NCBI GenBank assembly: GCA_905250025.1 | Contig: CAJNOJ010000058.1 | Location: 310,001 to 374,000, forward strand | Length of the DNA: 64,000 nt | Reading direction: 5' to 3' | Origin: Adineta ricciae | Taxonomy: Eukaryota > Rotifera > Eurotatoria > Adinetida > Adinetidae | In this document: positions 59,914 through 64,000 of the stretch, one piece after another | Layout: every line of letters begins with the position of its first letter | Position numbering within the stretch: position 1 is the first letter of the stretch | The notes under the pieces: generated by a model | Told to the model about the DNA's origin: nothing | Databases searched by the model: none | What the model saw: only the letters and a program-made list of their open reading frames with translations | Made by a program: the position numbers and the translations under genes

Positions 59914-61002
59914 AGTTAGTCAGATGATGTGATAGACACGTGTATCTTTACATTGAGAGTCGTCTTTTTCTCATTCGATGTGAAGAGAGTGATCAATTGA
60001 TTCTGCAAGTTTTCTCTGTTCTTTTTCTTCTTTTGTACAATGTCTTCCACTTTATTTATTTATTCTTATTAGAATCGATTTATCTTTTTTTCTTCTGTAC
60101 CTATTAGCATCTAAGAAAATGAGACAATTTATATATTTATCAGATGTTGATTTTGATCAGTTCAGTATAAAAAAAGAAAGTATTTTTTTCTTGAATATAC
60201 ATATATCGATGCATTTGTTCCATCTTCGTACAACGCCGTCATTTTCATGAATAATCCAGACACAGTTCAGATGTATCTCTTTCGGTTGAACAGTACTCTT
60301 TTGTGTTATACTTATTTAAGAAGATTTATACGAACGATTTCCACATAAGTTTGGTATTGTAAAATCATCGATACACCATGACATCCGATCAATATTGGCA
60401 GATCATTTAACAGGTCAAAAAGCACGCTTGAGACGAGCTTCAGTATATGTCAAGTTAAGTTTCAAATGTGCTTTATGTAAAACAGAAGCTAATTACTTAT
60501 TATCAAACATATTATTTCATATAAAGTCATTATGCTAGTTGACTGAAACAGAAAACATTAGCTATTCTAATAATTATATCTACATGAATATTAATCGATT
60601 TCATCGACATTATTCATCGATTTAGAATCATTTCGTTTTAGTTCCTAGTCAAAACATGCTCTGTGTATCTTCGTATTGACATTGACCGACTTTAAACATT
60701 TGTCACGTAAATCGAAATTGCATCAATTTTTAAAAGTCAATTTCGTTTTGTCCTTTTTTTCATTCTGTTTACGTACTATTTATCTAATGTGAAGAAATAA
60801 GAACGAGATTGTTGCGTATAAGTACTTTGATACTTACATTGACATTGCGACATCCTTTTTCCACCTTCATGTGCAAGAACAAAGGGGTTAAAATAAGCGA
60901 ACGATGATGTATTTTGATGTTTCTCATTTATTTATTATTCACTCAAAAAAAAACGGAACTATCAACAGTTCATAAAAACATAACCATTATGCTGAATGAC
61001 AT
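59914..61002. other. 1.1-kb convergent gap, no gene seen
   Basis: 3' flanks of the TOG gene (plus) and the 67-residue gene (minus). No TOG3-5-like coding sequence on the plus strand. Confidence 0.45.
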
Positions 61003-61259
61003 TTAATTTCTACGTGGAGCAGGCTTCGGAGTGACTTTGGCTGCACTTTTCTCAGTTTTTGTTTCGACTTTTGCAGCACCATGAGCAGCATCAACATGAT
61101 CTGATGATTGTTTTGGCGGATCACTTGCTTTTTCCACCTTGTCTTCTGCCTTTTTACTGTGAAACGCTGCTTTAAGCTACAAAAAGAATCTCATTTTCAA
61201 TAACTATAAACAACTATTTTCATCTTTACTTTATTAGCACGAGCTTTGATTTCGTCCAT
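61003..61259 (-). CDS. 67-residue hydrophilic, Lys/Ala-rich protein (hydrophilin/LEA-like character)
   Basis: Two exons (61230-61259 and 61003-61176) joined by a 53-base GTAAAG...TTGTAG intron. Exon 1 codes MDEIKARANK and exon 2 LKAAFHSKKAEDKVEKASDP, ending VTPKPAPRRN. Ala, Lys, Ser, Asp and Glu dominate; there is no Trp, Tyr or Cys and only one Phe, and no signal peptide or TM. This composition fits a small intrinsically disordered protein, with a possible amphipathic N-terminal helix (residues 1-20). LEA/hydrophilin-type desiccation proteins and small chromatin or cytoskeletal regulators share it. No family match recognised, and the gene rests on splice phase and composition. Divergent to TCF/LEF. 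Confidence 0.6.
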
Positions 61260-61931
61260 GTTTTATCCGAAACACCAAATGAAAGTGTTTTGCATGAAAA
61301 ACATGTTGTTTATATAATAAAGCAAACGATTGTTCCGCATGACTGCTATCACTAAGGAGGACCGTGTATACGGAGGCGCATTTTCTGCGTCAAATCGTAT
61401 TATACTACCTATTGACAATTCGCTATTGGAAGAATAACTACCTTGCCGGACGAATTACTCATAAATACAGGTGTATAATTTCGTCATTTATAGACGTCAA
61501 TTCATGAGAATGACTTTCTCACAAAACCTTGTGTTATCGTCAATCAGAAAGAAGATCCGTACAAACATTTTGTATTATTCGTCATTTCGTATCAATTGAA
61601 TTTTCTTTCTTTTTCATCGCATATGCTATTCTATTTTTGACAGATGTTTTCAGCGTTCATATTTTTCTCTTTTCTTCTCTTTCATCCGTCAGCCTTGACC
61701 AATAACTTGAAGAAATGTGAGCTACGTCATTGTTTTCTTTTCCTTCAACGGACGAAACAATTCTCGTCGTGTTTTCTCTTCTCATTCAATTTGATTGAAG
61801 GTCAGTTCAAAACATTCTGCCGCACGACGAAAAAGAAGAAGAAGAGAGATTATTTGCAAATATAACTCCATTCAGTATTATCTATGATTAAAAACGAACG
61901 TTTTTCATAATCAGATATTTATTCATCGAAC
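61260..61931. other. Divergent intergenic region upstream of TCF/LEF
   Basis: Promoter side of the hydrophilic-protein gene (minus) and TCF/LEF (plus). The 73-codon plus frame at 61644-61865 is Phe/Lys-rich low complexity and unsupported. Confidence 0.4.
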
Positions 61932-63278
61932 ATGTCAGATACTACGAATGAAAATGATGAAATTAAAGTTTTCTCCGCTTCGGGCACAATCAAAATCGAA
62001 CCCGATAACGATATTGAAGAACGATTATCACCCGTGGTGGAAGAACCAGTAAGTTCTATTGGAACTCATTGAATGCATTATCCAATTTCGTCGTGTAGGC
62101 TAGTCCAACAACGAATAATTCCACAACTCATAATAATTTCCCTGGATTTTATCCATTTCCATTTCTTTATCCATACTTCATGTCGGCAGCTGCAGCAGCT
62201 GCACAAACGAATGCTTCCAATTTATTAACAGTAAACAAAGACTTGTTAATTCAATCGTTTTAGTATCTTCTTTTCATTTAGGTCAAATCACCAATCGACA
62301 CACAGACAAATCATCTATTTGGAACACCGGTACCAATGTCACCCTTTCCATGTAAAGTTTTTTGTGAAGCATTCTTGATCGAAAAGCATTTCTCTCTTCT
62401 GCAGGCATACCCCTTCCTCCTGGAATGATGGGCCAACCGTATACATCAAGTTTTTTCAATCCCTTTGCTGCTCCAACTTCATCTTCGCAACTGGGACAAA
62501 CGTAAGTCGATCAGAAATCGATCTCGTCATTGATGTATTTCGTTTTATAGTCATACGAACGTTTCCACTGAAAAATCGACGTCAAATAAGCCTCGTATAA
62601 AGAAACCGTTGAATGCATTTATGATCTTTATGAAAGAACAACGTGCACATCTAATCGAAGATTCAACATTGAAAGAATCGTCAGCAATCAACAAACTTCT
62701 TGGTCAGAAGTGGAAAGAATTATCGCGAACTGAACAAGATCGATACTACGGTAAAGATTCGAGTGATTGTCTTCGATCATTTACATGACGAAATTCTGAT
62801 GAACTCTTAGCTTTGGCGAAAGAAGAACGAAATCGGCATTTACAAATGTATCCGAATTGGTCGGCACGTGATAATTATGGTATGAAGAGAAAAAAACAAA
62901 CAGGCCGAGTCGAAAAACAACATGTACAAAAAGCGAAACCCTCAATTTCACATGAAAATGGTAAGAACTCGTCAGTAGATTGGCATTGTCGAACTTGGGA
63001 TTTTTTCAGATCCAAAAAAATGTCGAGCGAGATACGGTTTAGAAGGAATCAGTCAATGGTGTAAACATTGTCGACGAAAGAAGAAGTGTACAAGATTTCT
63101 CGATGATGAACTAAACAGTTCACGAAGCACTCCTCAGTCTGACACTGACGACATTCTATCTCGACAAATCAATTCTATTGAAGATGATCACAACGACAGT
63201 AACGAAGAAAATAAACATCAAGTTCACACGAAATCTGCCAGTGTGCCATCGTATTTTACATCTAGTTTTCTTTATTAA
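61932..63278 (+). CDS. TCF/LEF transcription factor (HMG box plus C-clamp)
   Basis: Seven exons (61932-62048, 62099-62230, 62282-62351, 62405-62501, 62551-62750, 62811-62960, 63010-63278) give 344 residues. The N-terminus ([13 protein letters not shown], then [11 protein letters not shown]) fits the beta-catenin-binding segment. A Pro/Phe/Tyr/Ala-rich linker follows ([20 protein letters not shown]). The HMG box starts [20 protein letters not shown], with [19 protein letters not shown] and [18 protein letters not shown]. The C-clamp is [19 protein letters not shown], then RRKKKCTRF, with all four zinc-binding Cys. It is the nuclear effector of canonical Wnt signalling, bound by Groucho when off and beta-catenin when on. 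The protein is compact for an animal TCF. The acidic/Ser tail ([14 protein letters not shown]) resembles other invertebrate TCFs. Confidence 0.96.
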
Positions 63279-63353
63279 TTGGTAATTTGTTTTGGTTCTG
63301 AGAGGAAAAATAAATTCGTTACTTTCATATTGAAAGACTTCAAATTCTGTCGG

Positions 63354-64000
63354 TCATTTACGTTTGAGTGGAATAAAGTGTCGTTCACTCGTTTGGACCT
63401 GACGATAGGCACTGCAAGAGATCAGTCGAAGAAACTGTTGTCGGAATATTTTCGAGATAATTAAACGTAGATAGAATTTACATGAATAGGTAAACACGCC
63501 AAGGATCAAAAACCAGTAGCGTAAAATCAGGTAAGTATTCCATCGTTTGCCACAAAGTAGCTCTAGGTTGTAAAGCCGATCTCGAACTGTAAAGATCTCT
63601 AGAATAACTAGCGGGAAAATTGAAAGGGATATTGCAATTGTTATGAAGAAAATCAAGATGGAATTTCTTTCCATTCGTCGTGCATTTTCACTCAGGTTAT
63701 TCTTTGCAACGCGTCGATGTTTACAACGATTATGTAGGAGAATTATTGATGAAATGTAGGCTATTATCACTGGAAGGAGAACAAATAATATTGCATGTAT
63801 ATACGGCCACAAATGGATTCTCCACCGGTCGATAAAATGATGAAAATCACAAATAAATAACGTCATATTTTTGTTGTAATAAAAGTAAAAGTGATGCGGA
63901 ATCATAGCGATAATCACAAATACTAATACTAAGTATATACGCATGAGGACATTTCGGCGAGTAATCAGTGTACGATAACGAGACGGATAGAGTATCATTA
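63354..64000 (-). CDS. Rhodopsin-like GPCR, 3' part; runs off the right edge
   Basis: The stop is at 63354 and the frame stays open to the right edge, so the 5' part lies outside. Visible are the second intracellular loop (LYPSRYRTLITRRN), TM4 (IYLVLVFVIIAMIPHHFYFY), ECL2 with an N-x-T sequon and Cys, TM5 (ILFVLLPVIIAYISSIIL), TM6 (ILIFFITIAISLSIFPLVIL), TM7 (WFLILGVFTYSCKFYLRLII) and a basic tail (SKIFRQQFLRL), the usual end of such receptors. It resembles divergent, expanded invertebrate peptide-type receptors; the ligand is unknown. Confidence 0.85.
   Translation of the reverse strand, partial: MILYPSRYRTLITRRNVLMRIYLVLVFVIIAMIPHHFYFYYNKNMTLFICDFHHFIDRWRIHLWPYIHAILFVLLPVIIAYISSIILLHNRCKHRRVAKNNLSENARRMERNSILIFFITIAISLSIFPLVILEIFTVRDRLYNLELLCGKRWNTYLILRYWFLILGVFTYSCKFYLRLIISKIFRQQFLRLISCSAYRQVQTSERHFIPLKRK

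Noticed and set aside
61644..61865. 73-codon plus ORF before TCF/LEF
   Set aside because: Phe/Lys-rich low complexity; the TCF start at 61932 is clear and in a separate context.

Overview
The window reads as a gene-dense, AT-rich nuclear segment from a small invertebrate. Most introns are about 45-65 bases with GT-AG ends and intergenic gaps are short. The gene content is clearly animal: TCF/LEF with an HMG box and C-clamp, an Lhx6/8-Arrowhead LIM-homeobox gene, peptide-type GPCRs, STRA6, TMEM181 and Patched. Two genes share an uncharacterised N-terminal domain fused to ADP-ribosyltransferase (ART) modules, one of them followed by kinesin-light-chain-like TPRs. With the compact introns this suggests a bdelloid rotifer; that assignment is inference. 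I see no transposon, CRISPR array, rRNA or tRNA that I can support. Most gene models were joined by hand from splice sites, and reading phase was checked across the junctions unless stated.

Layout. 0-5 kb: a Patched-family gene running off the left edge and an MTCH2 homologue, both minus. 5-13.7 kb: sparse DNA around an intronless neuropeptide-type GPCR (9.3 kb) and a disrupted PLAC8-family gene (12.4 kb). 13.7-24.6 kb: an accessory-looking block with two ART genes, a second GPCR, a cysteine-rich secreted peptide, an orphan ten-exon membrane/secreted protein and an orphan one-exon ORF. 24.9-33.2 kb: TMEM181, whose roughly 5.2-kb intron holds a complete same-strand gene for a 1087-residue Pro/Gly/Met-rich protein. 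33.3-37.5 kb: peroxisomal acyl-CoA oxidase (ACOX3-like, ending SKL) and mitochondrial Mn superoxide dismutase. 37.7-45.2 kb: two gamma-glutamyltransferase genes flanking MED21, with a near-identical tract suggesting gene conversion.

46-51.7 kb: STRA6 with a signal peptide and EGF-like module, the LIM-homeobox gene and a small secreted orphan. 51.9-57 kb: an ALDH8A1-type aldehyde dehydrogenase with a two-exon antisense gene nested in one intron, then a PLP-dependent cystathionine-lyase-like enzyme fused to a cytidine-deaminase-like domain that lacks its zinc ligands. 57-64 kb: a short XMAP215/CKAP5 protein with two TOG domains, a 67-residue hydrophilic protein, TCF/LEF, and part of a third GPCR at the right edge.

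There is no operon-like pathway cluster. The genes are mostly independent housekeeping or developmental loci. Several (ACOX3, SOD2, the GGTs, ALDH8A1, the cystathionine-lyase-like gene) deal with redox, sulfur or aldehyde metabolism, but nothing in the sequence shows joint regulation. The least ordinary material is the degenerate deaminase fusion, the two intron-nested genes, the ART pair (one member without its catalytic Arg), the GGT conversion tract and the two-TOG XMAP215.
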